This document shows, one piece after another, positions 23,911 to 34,058 of a stretch of 53,465 bases of DNA (its first letter is position 1; each line of letters opens with the position of its first letter). The notes under the pieces were generated by a model. It had not been told where the DNA came from, made no database searches, and was given only the letters and a program-made list of their open reading frames with translations. The position numbers were made by a program, and so were the translations under genes. Location of the stretch: positions 158,004 through 211,468 of the forward strand of contig NZ_BDHH01000009.1 in the NCBI RefSeq assembly GCF_001748365.1, in the 5' to 3' direction. Source of the stretch: Fusibacter sp. 3D3 (GTDB lineage: Bacteria; Bacillota; Clostridia; Peptostreptococcales; Acidaminobacteraceae).

Positions 23911-25248
23911 TCACCTCATTTGAGACGTATTAGCAAATTTGGTATACTGTCCAAGCCATGCTAAGTATACTTTACCCGTTTCACCGTTTCTTTGTTTTGC
24001 AATGATAATCTCACCAATACCTTTTAGTTTCTCATCTACTGTTTCAGGGTTGTAATATTCATCCCGATAGAGAAACATCACTAAATCGGCATCCTGCTCT
24101 ATCGCTCCCGATTCACGTAAGTCTGAAAGAATAGGTCTATGATCCGCACGAAGCTCTGATGCCCGTGATAACTGAGATAATGCTATAACGGGACACTGCA
24201 TTTCCCGACCAATTTGCTTTAATGATCTAGAAATCGTTGAAATTTCCTGTTGTCTATTTTCTTGTTTTCCGCCACCTGACATAAGCTGGATGTAGTCGAT
24301 CATAATCATGTCAAGGCCATGATTCATCTTGAGTCTACGGCATTTACTTCTCATCTCAGCTACTGTGATCCCAGGGGTATCATCAATAAAAATCTTGGCT
24401 TCTGCAAGCTGTGCACTACTTCTGGCAAGTTTGTACCAATCATCATCTTGTATATTGCCTGACCTGATCTCAGAGATCGATACAAGTGATTGTGCACTTA
24501 ACAGACGCTGTACCAATTGATCTGCCGCCATTTCAAGGCTAAAAATTGCAACGCTTTTCTTCTCTTTTACCGCTGCATTTTGACACAGGTTAAGTGCAAA
24601 TGCTGTCTTTCCCATGGAAGGTCTCGCTGCAACAAGGATTAAATCTGATTTTTGTAACCCAGATGTCATATCATCAAGCGCTTCGAATCCAGTGGAAACC
24701 CCAGTCATCGCATTAGGATCTTCATGAAGCATGACGATTCTATCATAAGTGGTCTGCAAAACTTCAGCGATCGGTTGAAATCCTTTTTTATTTTTATTTT
24801 GAGAAATCTCAAAAATATTGGACTCTGCTTCTTCAATAAGTCCCTCAACATCTTGATTGTTATATCCTTTTTCCATGATATCTGTTGAGGACTTAATCAA
24901 GCGTCTAAGGATATATTTCTCGTGGATAATCTTTGCATGATTTGTCACATTGGAGATCAAGGTGCCCACATCTGATAATTCTGTTAAATACTCAAATCCA
25001 CCGACTGTTTCGAGCAATTGATTTTTCATGAGTTCATCAGAAATCGTTATAAGGTCAACCGTCTTTCCATCTGCGAACAGCTCTTTTACGGTTCTAAAAA
25101 TTTCGCGATGGGCTTCATTATAAAATTCCTCATCAAAGGAGATGATTTCTAAAACATCTCCAATTAAATCACTATCTAATAATAATGAGCCAATAACACT
25201 TTGCTCTGCATTGATATCATGTGGCATTGTCTTTAAATTTACGTTCAT
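23911..25248 (-). CDS. dnaB: Replicative DNA helicase
   Basis: This is the hexameric 5'-3' helicase of the replication fork (445 residues, normal length). The N-terminal helical domain (about 1-110) contains the usual PHDINAEQSVIGSLLLD. The RecA-like domain has Walker A ARPSMGKT (208-215), IMIDYIQLM as Walker B, and the C-terminal LSQLSRASELR and DLRESGAIEQDAD motifs. No intein or insertion is seen. GAGAGGAT precedes the ATG. In many Firmicutes dnaB directly follows rplI; here three genes (moxR-like, DUF58, transglutaminase) intervene. An extended -10 promoter lies just upstream, so it need not depend on them. Confidence 0.97.
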   Translation of the reverse strand: MNVNLKTMPHDINAEQSVIGSLLLDSDLIGDVLEIISFDEEFYNEAHREIFRTVKELFADGKTVDLITISDELMKNQLLETVGGFEYLTELSDVGTLISNVTNHAKIIHEKYILRRLIKSSTDIMEKGYNNQDVEGLIEEAESNIFEISQNKNKKGFQPIAEVLQTTYDRIVMLHEDPNAMTGVSTGFEALDDMTSGLQKSDLILVAARPSMGKTAFALNLCQNAAVKEKKSVAIFSLEMAADQLVQRLLSAQSLVSISEIRSGNIQDDDWYKLARSSAQLAEAKIFIDDTPGITVAEMRSKCRRLKMNHGLDMIMIDYIQLMSGGGKQENRQQEISTISRSLKQIGREMQCPVIALSQLSRASELRADHRPILSDLRESGAIEQDADLVMFLYRDEYYNPETVDEKLKGIGEIIIAKQRNGETGKVYLAWLGQYTKFANTSQMR

Positions 25249-25280
25249 TTTATCCTCTCACTTCTTTCCGGCTGACTCAT

Positions 25281-25289
25281 ATTATAACA
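25281..25289 (-). promoter_or_regulatory. Extended -10 promoter for dnaB
   Basis: Minus strand TGTTATAAT (25289-25281), a perfect extended -10, 33 bases before the dnaB ATG. The -35 region is poor, which is usual for this promoter type. Confidence 0.5.
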
Positions 25290-25302
25290 CGAATTTTGGG
25301 CA

Positions 25303-27603
25303 CTAGAGTACGATTTTTCTCAAGCTGAAAATTTTGATTTGTCCCATTTTAAGTCTACCAAACTTTAATATAAATTGTAGCTCCTGATCCTGAATGGTTT
25401 TGCTCAATAGTGCTGTCACCTCATTTACAGACGCCACATCAAAGTTACGTTGACCATTATAAACCAGTTCTAATATTTTCATTTGTTCATCCTCATTTAA
25501 GTGTGTTTCCTCTAGAAGACGATCTATTAGAACGCCCTTTTCAGGATATATTGCTTTTAGTAAATAAGTCAAGTAGTCTATCATTCTAAGTGCATTTCTC
25601 CGAGTGCCATTTGCTCTAATACTATTTCTATTGATCATAAAAGAAATCATAATCACGACTAGAATTATGCCTAAAAAGCTCACTAAAGCCGTTCCTAGAA
25701 GGAACCTCAAATTGAACCCGCGTTCAGGATTCGAAACTTGATTAACGCCGCCACTATCGCCACCATCATCCCCTAAAATCATCTGTGCTTCCATTTGGCC
25801 CTCTTTAAAGGCATTTACATCTTGGTTTATGGGGGATAAAATCGCATGCTCTGTGTTGCTGATGATACGATCCAGTGCACTATTGCTTTGGCGTTCAAGC
25901 GATAACGCTACATCTGCATAAGGCGGTGTGCTTTCGAAAATAACCCATCCTCTATCCTCCAGATAAACTTCACACCAAGCATGTGCATCGCCTTCTGTAA
26001 CTGCAGTGAAATCTGCATCATGTGCATCGTTTGGATCAATTCTAAAACCTTCCACATATCTTGCTGGCAACTCATTAATCCTAGCCATAACCGCAAGTGC
26101 TGTTGCAAAATAAGTGCAATACCCTTCACGGGTCTCAAATATAAACGTCGAAACAAATTCTCTATCTTTGTTATATTCTGGTGGGTAAAGCGTGTACTCA
26201 TAATTTTGAAGTAAAAACTTCGTCATAATGACCATTTTTTCATATGGCGTCAATCCGTAATTACCGAGATTTCGCGCCAACTGATAGATGCCATTGTCAA
26301 TGTTATTGGGTAATTGCAGATAGTCAACGTCTTTTGAAAGTAAAAAATCTTTATTTGCTGCGCTAAACTTGTATGCCTCTAAAAACTTTACAAAAGCACC
26401 CGCTTTATAGAAAGCTTCATTATCTATAGAGACAAACACTTTATCTTCAAGATTTGTATCATAAAATCCCATTGGTGTGAAAAGTGTAATGGTATCCATA
26501 TGTTCAAATTTAATCGTACCACTGACTTTATTAAAGGCCTCACTTTCAAGATAAGCCACATTCCTTGGCTCGCTGAGATAAAATTCATGCGCTTTCTTAT
26601 ACGTATTGGCATGACTCAACCACTGATAACCGTCATAGTAGTCTTTGACATTGCCTTTTAAATAAAGCGATTCCGTTTGATTTTGATCCGTCTTAATCCA
26701 AAAAAGTACTGTATCCCGATCTATGGTCGTAATAGGACCGCCAAGTTGATTATCACTTGATTGATAAGGAGTATCATTAAGCGTATACATTTTGATATTT
26801 TCACTTGAGTAACCACTTCTTCCGCCCCAAAGATTCGGGATAAAAGGATCTGTTAACCGATTAAACTTATTCAGTGGAAACACTGCAGTTACAAATATAG
26901 CCACGCTGACCATCAGTAGGCTTATAACAGCGGAGAACAGAAATAAACCACTCGTATAATAATGATTTTGCCCATAATTTAACGCTTGTTTTTTTAAGTT
27001 ATTTTGCCGATCCAGTACATAGAATATAAATACGCCCATAAAATAGTAAGCATAAATTTTACGAGGTATGTCAATGTACTGATACCACATCCATACAAAG
27101 GCGAAAAAAGGCACCAGCAATAATACTTTACTATAACGATACCGCATAATCAATTGTAGGACTAAAGCAAGCGCAAATGACATGCTCAAAAACAGTATGC
27201 GTTCATACGATTCATTGTGCCCTATACTTTCAGTTCCACGCATCTCTGTTAACCACTTTACAAATTCGATAAGCCTCTGATAGTCTAATTTCTGCCTCAG
27301 CATATGCACATTTTCTTGAGTGGCAGACGTAATCCAATCATTACTGAGTGTGATCTCATCCATAAACAAATGCTCTAAGGATGCATCTAGCACATATAAC
27401 CCAATTGTAAGCAAGAGTGATAGGATTAATAAGCGTACAAGCCACTTTCTTTGAACGATCGCAATGATGCACATCGCATAGCTTATAATTGAAAAAATCA
27501 TAAATTGAGTTGAGTTGAGTGCATAATTCATAAAATAATTAACCAGCATTAAAAGCGCACTGTAAATGATAAAACCTGTCATCCACTGATATTTTCTATG
27601 CAC
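25303..27603 (-). CDS. Membrane transglutaminase-like protein (TgpA type)
   Basis: This protein of 766 residues starts with five or six membrane helices (1-70 and 130-245). An extracytoplasmic domain follows, with the transglutaminase triad C496 (REGYCTYFA), H541 (DAHAWCEVYL) and an acidic E557 (IFESTPP) in place of the usual Asp. One more membrane helix (about 635-660) and a cytoplasmic DUF4129-like tail close the protein. The family is associated with surface or peptidoglycan-linked peptide processing and always travels with MoxR and DUF58 genes, as here. It overlaps the DUF58 gene by 8 bases. Confidence 0.9.
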   Translation of the reverse strand: MHRKYQWMTGFIIYSALLMLVNYFMNYALNSTQFMIFSIISYAMCIIAIVQRKWLVRLLILSLLLTIGLYVLDASLEHLFMDEITLSNDWITSATQENVHMLRQKLDYQRLIEFVKWLTEMRGTESIGHNESYERILFLSMSFALALVLQLIMRYRYSKVLLLVPFFAFVWMWYQYIDIPRKIYAYYFMGVFIFYVLDRQNNLKKQALNYGQNHYYTSGLFLFSAVISLLMVSVAIFVTAVFPLNKFNRLTDPFIPNLWGGRSGYSSENIKMYTLNDTPYQSSDNQLGGPITTIDRDTVLFWIKTDQNQTESLYLKGNVKDYYDGYQWLSHANTYKKAHEFYLSEPRNVAYLESEAFNKVSGTIKFEHMDTITLFTPMGFYDTNLEDKVFVSIDNEAFYKAGAFVKFLEAYKFSAANKDFLLSKDVDYLQLPNNIDNGIYQLARNLGNYGLTPYEKMVIMTKFLLQNYEYTLYPPEYNKDREFVSTFIFETREGYCTYFATALAVMARINELPARYVEGFRIDPNDAHDADFTAVTEGDAHAWCEVYLEDRGWVIFESTPPYADVALSLERQSNSALDRIISNTEHAILSPINQDVNAFKEGQMEAQMILGDDGGDSGGVNQVSNPERGFNLRFLLGTALVSFLGIILVVIMISFMINRNSIRANGTRRNALRMIDYLTYLLKAIYPEKGVLIDRLLEETHLNEDEQMKILELVYNGQRNFDVASVNEVTALLSKTIQDQELQFILKFGRLKMGQIKIFSLRKIVL

Positions 27604-28768
27604 TTGTAATCACCTCCCTGTTCACAAAAGTGACATCAAGGTGTTCTTTTTCTATTAAAGCTAAAATCTCCGGACTTGTAGATGCCTTCGCTTTAAACAC
27701 AGCGACCTTAAAATTAAAGCCCTGCCTTTGCGAGTGCTGTAAAAAGTCCATTAGATCTGCGGATGCTTTGTAAGTGATCAGATAGTAAGTGTTGTAATGT
27801 CCATTACGGTTTAAAAGATACTGTAAACGGTTTACAAAATCATTCTCCCCATTAGATTCAAAACCGGTTAATGCTTCTATTACCTTTTCAAAATCATTGC
27901 TGTCCTTGCCTTCTATCAATGCATCGCTTTTATCTGTAAGCATCAATTTGGTTTGTATATTATTTTCAAGTGCATATTTTATATAAGTGGCGCAGTAAGA
28001 GACCATATTTTCTTCATCTTGATAACTCATGCCCTCTTTAAATTGACTTATACTGCCGTTTAATATGATAAAAAATCTTGCACTTAATGTTTGTTCAAAT
28101 TCTTTGGTTTGAAAGGATTCAAGTTTTGCACTGAGCTTCCAATGAATGTTTTTAAGCTGATCTCCTCGTTCAAAAGGTCTGATGTTGATAATATTGGTGC
28201 GGTCTTCCACGGTCTTCTCATGAGATTTTAAGGTCCCATGTAAATCTCGAGTATCCATGGGCATTTCAGACATGTGCCAAATCTTTGGATGCACCGTTAA
28301 GTCAATTTCCTTATCAAAGGCCATTATCTTAGTGGAAAGCATCATGGGATCAAATAGAGTCACACGTACCTTCCCGATCTTATAGTAGCCTCGATACGGA
28401 CATTTAATCGCCTTCGAAAAATTGATCATTTGATAATTTTTAAAGTACGCCACTTCCTTTAAAGAAGATTCTGTGTTGAGCTTTTCACTCAAAAAAAATT
28501 CTATTTTAGCGTGCGCAATTGGCAAGTAACTTGTGTTTGAGACCTTGTACTCCATGTTTATGTTATCCCCAGCTTCAATCACATTTGCACTTGTATAATA
28601 AATAATAAATATATTTTTAAAGTTGTGCTCCAATATCATGCTCATGGCTATTCTGAAAATCAAGGATAAGAAAAACAAATAGTAAAGTTCTCTGCTCCCA
28701 GACATCAGCGCAAATATCAACAAAAACCCCATAATGACCATAATAAGCACATTTGATGCTCTTTTCAT
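27596..28768 (-). CDS. DUF58 domain membrane protein
   Basis: This 390-residue protein has two N-terminal membrane helices (about 5-45), an extracytoplasmic-looking beta region and a DUF58 domain with the signature RPFERGDQLKNIHWKLSAK (about 200), followed by a von Willebrand A-like fold. DUF58 proteins are proposed clients or partners of MoxR AAA+ ATPases. It is the middle gene of the moxR-DUF58-transglutaminase trio, 23 bases after moxR and overlapping the transglutaminase gene. A precise biochemical role is not known for the family. Confidence 0.88.
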   Translation of the reverse strand: MKRASNVLIMVIMGFLLIFALMSGSRELYYLFFLSLIFRIAMSMILEHNFKNIFIIYYTSANVIEAGDNINMEYKVSNTSYLPIAHAKIEFFLSEKLNTESSLKEVAYFKNYQMINFSKAIKCPYRGYYKIGKVRVTLFDPMMLSTKIMAFDKEIDLTVHPKIWHMSEMPMDTRDLHGTLKSHEKTVEDRTNIINIRPFERGDQLKNIHWKLSAKLESFQTKEFEQTLSARFFIILNGSISQFKEGMSYQDEENMVSYCATYIKYALENNIQTKLMLTDKSDALIEGKDSNDFEKVIEALTGFESNGENDFVNRLQYLLNRNGHYNTYYLITYKASADLMDFLQHSQRQGFNFKVAVFKAKASTSPEILALIEKEHLDVTFVNREVITSA

Positions 28769-28791
28769 CAGCTCACCTGCTTATGCGTCAA

Positions 28792-29709
28792 TTATTGATC
28801 CAACCTTGGTATTTCAACGGATTTTAAAATGGCTTCAACTACTGTTTTTACATTAACGCCTCTATACACGGCTTCACCTTTAAGTAAAATTCTATGAGAA
28901 ACGATACTTTCAAACAAATCGTATACATCTCTACCCATAACAAAATTCCTGCCTTCAAGATATGCTTTAGCCCTAGAGGCTTTAAATAGATGTACAGAGG
29001 TTCTTGGACTCGCTCCAAGTCTAACGGATGCGTTATCTCTTGTGGCTTTACAAAGCTTTACGATATAGGCTTTGACTGAAGGATCAACATAAACTTGTTC
29101 CACTGCTTCAAACATTTCTGCAATTTTTTGCTTTGAAACTATGGGATGAATCACTTCTGAAGATTGTTTTAATGTAAGAATGTCCATCTCTTCATCAATG
29201 CTTGGATATCCAAGGGATATTCTCATCATAAATCGATCCAATTGCGCCTCTGGCAAGGGGAACGTGCCTTGCTGCTCGATTGGATTTTCAGTGGCAATGA
29301 CCATGAAGGGCTGTTCAAGGTGGTATGTATGCCCATCGATGGTCACTTGTGATTCTTCCATAGCCTCCAGCAAACTTGACTGCGTTTTAGGTGAAGTTCT
29401 GTTAATCTCATCGGCCAACAGAATATTGGTAAAAATAGGGCCTTTTTGAAATTCAAATTTTTGAAGTTGCTTATCCAATATAGAGATCCCAATCAAATCA
29501 GATGGCATTAGATCTGGTGTAAACTGTACTCTATTGAATGTACAATCGTTTACTTTAGCAAAAGATTTTGCCAGCGTCGTCTTTCCAAGACCTGGAAGAT
29601 CTTCTATGAGCACATGTCCTCCAGAAAGTAATGCGATCATCACATTTTCAATCGCAGATTCTTTGCCTACAAGTGTTTTTCTCATCTCTTTTTTTATGGC
29701 TCTTAGCAT
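28792..29709 (-). CDS. MoxR-family AAA+ ATPase
   Basis: This cytoplasmic chaperone-like ATPase has 305 residues. Walker A is in LIEDLPGLGKTTLAKSF, Walker B is LLADEINRTSPKTQSSLLEA, sensor 1 is in MVIATENPIEQQGTFPLPEA, and the C-terminal lid holds the SPRTSVHL segment. I start it at the ATG at 29709, with AGGGG upstream; the longer frame would reach back through the rplI terminator hairpin. MoxR proteins act on adjacent DUF58/vWA proteins, and here they form a three-gene unit. The unit lies between rplI and dnaB, two genes that are normally neighbours. Confidence 0.92.
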   Translation of the reverse strand: MLRAIKKEMRKTLVGKESAIENVMIALLSGGHVLIEDLPGLGKTTLAKSFAKVNDCTFNRVQFTPDLMPSDLIGISILDKQLQKFEFQKGPIFTNILLADEINRTSPKTQSSLLEAMEESQVTIDGHTYHLEQPFMVIATENPIEQQGTFPLPEAQLDRFMMRISLGYPSIDEEMDILTLKQSSEVIHPIVSKQKIAEMFEAVEQVYVDPSVKAYIVKLCKATRDNASVRLGASPRTSVHLFKASRAKAYLEGRNFVMGRDVYDLFESIVSHRILLKGEAVYRGVNVKTVVEAILKSVEIPRLDQ

Positions 29710-29753
29710 GTTACACCCCTCTAATGTCTGATAATTCAGATAATTTTTTTGAT

Positions 29754-29778
29754 AAAAGAAGGAGTCCAATGGGCTCCT
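29754..29778 (-). terminator. Probable terminator after rplI
   Basis: Minus strand: AGGAG-CC pairs with GG-CTCCT (one mismatch), then TCTTTT. It lies 20 bases after the rplI stop, separating the yybS-gdpP-rplI transcript from the moxR trio. Confidence 0.6.
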
Positions 29779-29797
29779 CATGTTATTTTATAAATCA

Positions 29798-30244
29798 TTA
29801 GTCTTCGATGACTTGAACTTTCATCTGTGCAGAAACTTTAGGGTATACCTTAATCGTGACCACTGTAGTCCCCAATGTTCTAATGGGCTGATCTAGCGCT
29901 ATTTTTTTCTTGTCTATATCCAGATCATGCTTCGTTTTAAGCTCTTCGGCGATGTCTTTGTTGGTGATTGAACCAAAAAGGCGACCCCCTTCACCCGCTT
30001 TCGTCTTAAATGTAATGATAATTTTTTCAATATCAGCTGCCAGTGCCTGAGCTTCAGCAAGTTCTTCCGCCGCGCGTTTAGCTTTAGCGGCATTTTGATG
30101 TTCAAGCTGTTTAACGCTTCCATCTGTCGCTTCTTTGCCTAGACCTCTTGGGATGAGATAGTTTCTTGCATGACCATCGCTTGCATTAATAATATCTCCT
30201 TTTTTACCAGTGCCTTTAATATCTTTTAGTAATATAACTTTCAT
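29798..30244 (-). CDS. rplI: 50S ribosomal protein L9
   Basis: L9 (148 residues) binds 23S rRNA near the L1 stalk. The N-terminal RNA-binding domain carries the family signature from [17 protein letters not shown] to [16 protein letters not shown] long connecting helix (about 45-75) and the C-terminal domain follow. AAGGAG lies about 10 bases before the ATG, and the start overlaps the gdpP stop by one base, so translation is coupled. It is the last gene of yybS-gdpP-rplI, the standard Firmicute order. Confidence 0.98.
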   Translation of the reverse strand: MKVILLKDIKGTGKKGDIINASDGHARNYLIPRGLGKEATDGSVKQLEHQNAAKAKRAAEELAEAQALAADIEKIIITFKTKAGEGGRLFGSITNKDIAEELKTKHDLDIDKKKIALDQPIRTLGTTVVTIKVYPKVSAQMKVQVIED

Positions 30245-32235
30245 TATTTTTCTACTCCTTCCCTATAGTATTGATCAATGGATTGAATCAATCTTTGTTT
30301 GATGACTTCTATGTCACCATCTTTGAACTGTGCCCCAGCTACTTCAAGATGACCCCCACCACCGAGCGTTTCTAAAATAATTTGTACATTGACATCCCCT
30401 AACGAACGCCCCGATATAAAAACTGTGCCATCATCCTTTTTTGCTATGACAAAGGAAGCTGTAATGCCTCTTATGTTGAGCAAATCATCGGCTGCTTGTG
30501 CTGCAATCAATTGAATACTCTTTGCAGCTTTATTCGTCGTGGATATGGCGATCGTCTCTTTATATCGCATTGCATTTCCAACGATGTTGGCTTTCTCTGT
30601 AAAAGTTTCAAGATCATCTTGAAACAATTGTCTCACTCTAATCGTATCAGCGCCTTGTCTTCTCAAATATGCCGCTGCATCAAAAGTTCTAACGCCCGTC
30701 TTAAGGGAAAAGTTTTTTGTATCCACTGTAATGCCCGCGAGTAAAGCATCCGCTTCTTCTTTTTCTATTTTAGGTTTATTTTCCATATATTGAAGTATTT
30801 CAGTTATCAGTTCTGCCGTACTAGATGCATACGGCTCAAGGTATTTTAAAATCGCCTTTTCAATAAATTCTGTGCTTCTCCTGTGGTGATCAATCAGTAC
30901 CACGCGATCGCACACCTCTATAAGCTCTGAACATTCTGTTAGACTCGGTTTATGTGTATCCACGACGACAAGTACTGTATCTTCATCCACAAGCTCTAAC
31001 GCCGCTTCAGAGCTTATAAAGTGGTATATGTCGTGGTCTTTAAAAGTCGCATATACATTGACAATGGCATCCGTTACTTCATTTAAGACGATGTAAGCTT
31101 TCTTGCCCATATTGAGGACCGCTCTATAAACACCAACAGCCGCGCCAAAAGAATCCATATCTGGCGATTTATGTCCCATGATAATCACTTTTGAACTCTC
31201 TTCAATAATTGCTTTAAAGCCATGAGCAACAACTCTAGCTTTTACTCTATTGCGCTTTTCAACGGCTTTTGTTTTACCACCGTAAAATTCAAAAGCATTT
31301 TTTTTACGAACAACGGCCTGATCGCCACCGCGCCCGAGAGCCAACTCTAAGCAAGCATAAGCATCCTCTTCAAGTCCGCTTGGATTTTTACCATTAATAC
31401 CGATTCCAATACTGAGCGTTACTGGGATCTTATTCCCCGCATCAATTTCACGAATATCATCTAATATTGTAAAACGCTTTGCCTCAATATTTTCAAGGTA
31501 TTTTGCTTCAAATATAACGATGTATTTATCTTTTTGATAGCGCTTGATCATGCCATTCATTCGCGTTGCCCAAAGATTGATTTTCTTTTCAATTTCGGAG
31601 GTTACGAACGGTATTTTTTCTTCTTTGGTCTCATTCATAACATCTTCGTAATTATCCACATAAATCAATGCAAAGACGGGTCTTTCGTCTTCATATTTGC
31701 TGGTAAGACTGGTCAGATCCGTTGTGTCAAACCAGTAGAGCATAAAAATCATCTCTTGAGGATTTTCATCATCTAATGACACCATGTTCGCAAAGACATT
31801 GTAAAATCGATCGCCCACTTTTACAGCTTCAAGCAACTCACCGTTTTTAATTTGATCGAACTGTAATGTGCTCACGAGCTTATCAATACCCTTGCCAATA
31901 ACACTTTTCTCTGACACCATATCTGTAAATTTGGAATTGTACCAATTCACTTTACCATCAAGATCTGTAACCACTAATGGCACAGGGAGATTGAAAACAG
32001 CATACCGCGCCGCACTGTCTATATTGGTGGATAAATTCTCAATGTATTTACGCCACTTTCTGCTCTTTGCTCGATCAGAAAACCAATTGTAAAATAAAAG
32101 TCCAAGCAGCACAACGATTCCAAGTACGCCTAGAATTTTATCGTAATAAGCTATAATCGCTACCAAAAAACCAATCACAATTAAATACAAATTAAGGGGT
32201 TCCTTGAATGGATTGCCGAGTTTTGAATTGCCCAT
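30244..32235 (-). CDS. gdpP: Cyclic-di-AMP phosphodiesterase GdpP
   Basis: This 663-residue membrane enzyme hydrolyses cyclic-di-AMP and thereby affects osmolyte, potassium and wall homeostasis. Two N-terminal helices (about 15-55) precede a PAS-like domain (about 65-160), a degenerate GGDEF domain (about 170-310) and a DHH/DHHA1 phosphoesterase. Key motifs of the last are [32 protein letters not shown] and the C-terminal [13 protein letters not shown] prefer the ATG at 32235, with AGAGG 8 bases upstream, over a GTG three codons earlier that overlaps the yybS stop. It is coupled to rplI downstream. Confidence 0.95.
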   Translation of the reverse strand: MGNSKLGNPFKEPLNLYLIVIGFLVAIIAYYDKILGVLGIVVLLGLLFYNWFSDRAKSRKWRKYIENLSTNIDSAARYAVFNLPVPLVVTDLDGKVNWYNSKFTDMVSEKSVIGKGIDKLVSTLQFDQIKNGELLEAVKVGDRFYNVFANMVSLDDENPQEMIFMLYWFDTTDLTSLTSKYEDERPVFALIYVDNYEDVMNETKEEKIPFVTSEIEKKINLWATRMNGMIKRYQKDKYIVIFEAKYLENIEAKRFTILDDIREIDAGNKIPVTLSIGIGINGKNPSGLEEDAYACLELALGRGGDQAVVRKKNAFEFYGGKTKAVEKRNRVKARVVAHGFKAIIEESSKVIIMGHKSPDMDSFGAAVGVYRAVLNMGKKAYIVLNEVTDAIVNVYATFKDHDIYHFISSEAALELVDEDTVLVVVDTHKPSLTECSELIEVCDRVVLIDHHRRSTEFIEKAILKYLEPYASSTAELITEILQYMENKPKIEKEEADALLAGITVDTKNFSLKTGVRTFDAAAYLRRQGADTIRVRQLFQDDLETFTEKANIVGNAMRYKETIAISTTNKAAKSIQLIAAQAADDLLNIRGITASFVIAKKDDGTVFISGRSLGDVNVQIILETLGGGGHLEVAGAQFKDGDIEVIKQRLIQSIDQYYREGVEK

Positions 32236-32240
32236 GGTTT

Positions 32241-33221
32241 TCACCTCTTCTTAGGTTGTAATCTTCTCACATCTAACATAACATCCATGAAGCCAATTAA
32301 CGCAATATAGTTAATAAGCCCCAGTAATGATATCGCTACTAAAATAGTAACAGATACCCCTTTAGAAATAGACCTCCTAAGGAAGAAATAGCCTACTGCT
32401 AGTCCTTGTATATAGAATATCATAATAAACAGATAAATAAAATTCAACATGGCTGTAGTCATATCCACAACGCCCATTGCGCCAAGAATATAAGCCCCCA
32501 TTAACATCCCTGCACTCCCATAAGCCATATGCTTTGGATAACTGAAAGTCGTAAACGCGCCTAAAGGCCTATGGGCGATCTTCAACCGTTTTAAGAAAGG
32601 TATAGAAACCCAGTAATTAATTGCCGCAAAGGATGCTGACATTAATAACAAACTCGCGGGCATCAAAAGTTTTACCATCTCCATCAAATCATCCATCGTC
32701 TTCGTTGAACCCCCCAGTGCAGATTTGATTTGTGTCTGCTGTTCTGGAGATAAAGAAGCGGAATAGGTCTCGATGGTTTTATCAATCTCTGTCTGAATGT
32801 CTTTTGACATAGAAAACATTTCTTCTATTGTTTGATCCACTGAAATGCCCATGATAAAATTCATGAGGCCAAGGGTTAAAATCAATGCTATAAATGCACC
32901 TAATGTCCCAATTGCCATCGCTTTTAAGGGAGATTCAAATCGTTTTATTGCAAGTCCCATGGGAAGGCCTATACAAAGCGCCAACGTGCCCAAACTAAGG
33001 CCTACTGTAAAAGAAACGAGCAAACTTGAAAGTATCGCACCCACTACGGCCGATACAATTACATTTACAACTGTATTTCTAATGCTTAAAATAATAATCG
33101 GTAAGGGTGCTAAGAAAAAAAGTGCTGTTCCAACAACAGGTATATAAAAAGAGCCTACAATAAAAATAACTAAAATAGCCGCGAATAGGCCTGCTTCTGT
33201 AATTTGACGTGTATTTTTCAA
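32241..33221 (-). CDS. yybS: DUF2232 membrane protein (YybS-like)
   Basis: This 326-residue integral membrane protein has about eight hydrophobic segments and the N-terminal TEAGLFAAILVIFIV typical of DUF2232/YybS. A substrate-binding ECF-type or scaffolding role has been suggested for relatives, but no function is established. The start codon is TTG at 33221 with GGAGG 9 bases upstream. It is the first gene of the yybS-gdpP-rplI unit and comes after the rpsR terminator, with a TATAAT box in the gap. Confidence 0.88.
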   Translation of the reverse strand: MKNTRQITEAGLFAAILVIFIVGSFYIPVVGTALFFLAPLPIIILSIRNTVVNVIVSAVVGAILSSLLVSFTVGLSLGTLALCIGLPMGLAIKRFESPLKAMAIGTLGAFIALILTLGLMNFIMGISVDQTIEEMFSMSKDIQTEIDKTIETYSASLSPEQQTQIKSALGGSTKTMDDLMEMVKLLMPASLLLMSASFAAINYWVSIPFLKRLKIAHRPLGAFTTFSYPKHMAYGSAGMLMGAYILGAMGVVDMTTAMLNFIYLFIMIFYIQGLAVGYFFLRRSISKGVSVTILVAISLLGLINYIALIGFMDVMLDVRRLQPKKR

Positions 33222-33256
33222 CTATGACGTCCTCCAATTCTAGTTTCTCTTATATG

Positions 33257-33262
33257 ATTATA
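33257..33262 (-). promoter_or_regulatory. Possible -10 box of the yybS-gdpP-rplI unit
   Basis: TATAAT on the minus strand, 36 bases before the yybS start and downstream of the rpsR terminator. The -35 region (TGCACG, 17 bases away) is a poor match. Confidence 0.35.
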
Positions 33263-33314
33263 CTACATTTCTGGTGGCTCGTGCATAATTGTTGTAAAAA
33301 CTAATTCATGATCA

Positions 33315-33339
33315 TAAAAAAACACCGCATAAGCGGTGT
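33315..33339 (-). terminator. Terminator of the rpsF-ssb-rpsR operon
   Basis: Minus strand: ACACCGC pairs perfectly with GCGGTGT around a 4-base loop, followed by seven T, 9 bases after the rpsR stop. Confidence 0.92.
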
Positions 33340-33348
33340 CAATTGTTT

Positions 33349-33570
33349 TTATTCACTTACGAAAGGTAACAAAGCAATAATTCTAGATCTTTTTACAGCA
33401 CTAGTAACCATTCTTTGATGTTTAGCACAGTTACCAGAAACTCTTCTAGGTAAGATTTTGCCTCTTTCAGTTAAGTACTTTTGTAATTTTTTTGTATCTT
33501 TGTAATCGATTGATTCGATTTTATCTTGACAAAAAGAACAACCTTTTCTTTTTCTACGTCTTTTGATCAT
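33349..33570 (-). CDS. rpsR: 30S ribosomal protein S18
   Basis: S18 (73 residues, full length) is a 30S platform protein that binds next to S6. It has the family core [19 protein letters not shown] and the basic C-terminus [15 protein letters not shown]. Cysteines C11 and C14 in GCSFC with the later GNCAKHQ indicate the zinc-binding variant. AGGAGGG precedes the ATG. It is the third gene of rpsF-ssb-rpsR and a strong terminator follows. Confidence 0.98.
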   Translation of the reverse strand: MIKRRRKRKGCSFCQDKIESIDYKDTKKLQKYLTERGKILPRRVSGNCAKHQRMVTSAVKRSRIIALLPFVSE

Positions 33571-33590
33571 CGTATTTTCCCTCCTTCTAA

Positions 33591-34031
33591 TTAGAATGGA
33601 ACGTCATCGTCGTCTTCGATCGCTTGGTAATCGTCAAAATTTGTATTACCGAAGCTAAAATCGTCCGTTTTTCCAGATGACTGAGTTTTTTCTCCCCATT
33701 CGAGGAATTCAACTCTATTTGCCAACACCTCTGTCGTGTACCTTGTCTCTCCAGCAGGTGTTTTATATGAACCTGTTTGAATTGAGCCTTGTATCGCAAC
33801 GAGTTTGCCTTTTGCTAAATATTGAGAGCAGTTTTCAGCTTGTTTACCCCACACAACGATTCTTATAAAATCAGCTGTAGGTTTACCTTGGCTTTCAAAT
33901 TCCTGCTTTTTTTCTCTGGTAAGACCTTTATCAACTGCCATTGTAAAATTAGCAACTGCCATGCCACTTCCAGGTACAAATCTGAGTTCCGGGTCTCTCG
34001 CCAAACGTCCAATTAACACTACACTATTCAT
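33591..34031 (-). CDS. ssb: Single-stranded DNA-binding protein
   Basis: SSB (146 residues) protects single-stranded DNA during replication and repair. The OB-fold N-terminus begins [18 protein letters not shown]. The C-terminus is a Gly/Ser-poor linker ending in the acidic tip DDDDVPF that recruits partner proteins. It sits between rpsF and rpsR, the conserved order, and is expressed from the rpsF promoter. Confidence 0.97.
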   Translation of the reverse strand: MNSVVLIGRLARDPELRFVPGSGMAVANFTMAVDKGLTREKKQEFESQGKPTADFIRIVVWGKQAENCSQYLAKGKLVAIQGSIQTGSYKTPAGETRYTTEVLANRVEFLEWGEKTQSSGKTDDFSFGNTNFDDYQAIEDDDDVPF

Positions 34032-34058
34032 TAATGAGCCCCCATCTTTCTTGATTGA

